Part shown: in pieces, positions 63,985-64,000 of the stretch
How positions within the stretch are numbered: position 1 is the first letter of the stretch
How the letters are laid out: each line of letters starts with the position of its first letter
Assembly (NCBI GenBank): GCA_947650285.1
Contig: CANTFL010000144.1
Location: forward strand, 124,001-188,000
Reading direction: 5' to 3'
Length of the DNA stretch: 64,000 nucleotides
Source of the DNA: Hyaloperonospora brassicae
Taxonomy: Eukaryota; Oomycota; Peronosporomycetes; Peronosporales; Peronosporaceae
The notes under the pieces: generated by a model
What the model was told of the DNA's origin: nothing
Database searches by the model: none
The model's input: only the letters and a program-made list of their open reading frames with translations
Made by a program: the position numbers and the translations under genes

Positions 63985-64000
63985 TGTTGTTCGAATGTAG

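Overview
The window looks like nuclear DNA of an oomycete (Phytophthora or downy-mildew type). Genes are dense and carry few, short GT-AG introns. There is an ankyrin-FYVE protein, an ankyrin-SAM protein, and Ty3/Gypsy and LINE-like elements of the kind oomycetes carry. Housekeeping proteins (PSMA3, Rab7, VAMP7, TSR1, aladin, VWA8) are clearly eukaryotic. Species is inferred from general family knowledge only.

Layout. 1-11348 is a transposon nest: a LINE-like element, open at the left window edge, is split by a complete 7956-bp Ty3/Gypsy element (2287-10242, minus strand) with 393-bp LTRs and a 5-bp target duplication. 11349-22940 holds an ankyrin-FYVE gene, unassigned exons, an ankyrin-SAM gene and the R-SNARE VAMP7. 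24440-36307 is a compact block: a membrane ubiquitin-like protein, an L7Ae-domain protein, tRNA dimethylallyltransferase, a DDX51-type helicase, TSR1 and a BAG6-like ubiquitin-domain protein. 38716-46157 holds a PH-like protein and a 13-exon VWA8 gene. 46158-53519 is gene-poor and contains a dead pogo/Tigger element with its TA duplication. 53520-64000 holds PSMA3, a small Cys-rich protein, an intact CENP-B/pogo-derived gene with a damaged catalytic triad, Rab7 (with 164 perfect ATCT units in intron 1) and aladin (AAAS).

Functional themes. DDX51 and TSR1 are divergent ribosome-biogenesis genes sharing 277 bp of upstream DNA. The L7Ae protein and the tRNA dimethylallyltransferase can be joined in frame by a consensus intron. 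Two ubiquitin-like proteins and a proteasome subunit relate to protein quality control; VAMP7 and Rab7 relate to late endosome/vacuole fusion.

Main discovery. The whole Ty3/Gypsy element, LTRs and coding regions alike, is tiled with short, mostly perfect inverted repeats. By eye there are at least about 75 stems of 8-14 bp with loops of 15 nt or less, against about two expected by chance in a sequence of that length. The LINE flanks into which it inserted do not show this. The stems run through conserved protein-coding motifs such as the protease active site and the zinc knuckle. This suggests either genome-wide RNA structure or a copying process that perfects palindromes.
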